Origin: an uncultured Gammaproteobacteria bacterium
Lineage (GTDB): Bacteria; Pseudomonadota; Gammaproteobacteria; GCA-001735895
Reading direction: 5' to 3'
Length of the DNA: 6,289 nt
Assembly (NCBI GenBank): GCA_937980285.1
Contig: CALJQI010000323.1
Span: forward strand, 1-6,289
Part shown: positions 6,274 through 6,289 of the stretch, in pieces
Numbering within the stretch: position 1 is the first letter of the stretch
Layout: every line of letters starts with the position of its first letter
Position numbers and translations under genes: made by a program
The notes under the pieces: generated by a model
The model's database searches: none
What the model saw: the letters and a program-made list of their open reading frames with translations, nothing else
Told to the model about the DNA's origin: nothing

Positions 6274-6289
6274 ATCTCGGCTCGGCGCG

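Noticed and set aside
1..6289. Mobile element, CRISPR, toxin-antitoxin, phage-defence or RNA gene
   Set aside because: No repeats with spacers, transposase or integrase motifs, paired small genes, tRNA cloverleaf or rRNA-like sequence were found on either strand by eye.

Overview
The window looks like ordinary chromosome from a gammaproteobacterium with moderately high GC. The best evidence is the adenylosuccinate lyase gene, which follows the Escherichia coli PurB type almost throughout its length. It is followed directly by a RoxA/YcfD-type ribosomal oxygenase gene; in E. coli roxA also lies close to purB, with phoPQ between them. The genus cannot be named from this stretch. No tRNA, rRNA, insertion sequence, CRISPR array, integrase or attachment site is visible.

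Layout. Bases 2-1399 (+) hold the C-terminal part of a PHP-type metallohydrolase of the DUF3604 kind, cut off by the left window edge. It converges on a TauE/SafE-family permease gene (1516-2277, -); the 116-base gap holds a two-part hairpin. A 149-base AT-rich divergent gap (2278-2426) carries a candidate promoter for each side. To its right lies an unrecognised two-helix membrane protein with an acidic N-terminus and a SHOCT-like tail (2427-3134, +). After a 90-base gap with a perfect hairpin and a candidate -10 element comes purB (3225-4592, +), then roxA (4600-5760, +) only 7 bases later, then a small protein resembling a PLD-like/DUF7931-type domain (5785-6273, +) 24 bases later. The last 16 bases hold nothing recognisable.

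Function. purB, roxA and the small gene read as one transcription unit. PurB acts twice in purine synthesis, RoxA hydroxylates ribosomal protein uL16, and the third protein has no known role. The left half is not obviously linked to this unit: a probable metal-dependent hydrolase, an anion exporter and an orphan membrane protein, each apparently transcribed separately.

I found no convincing new multi-gene system. The items most worth following are the orphan SHOCT-tailed membrane protein, the standalone PLD-like protein without a catalytic HKD motif, and the lack of a well-placed Shine-Dalgarno sequence before any of the five visible start codons.
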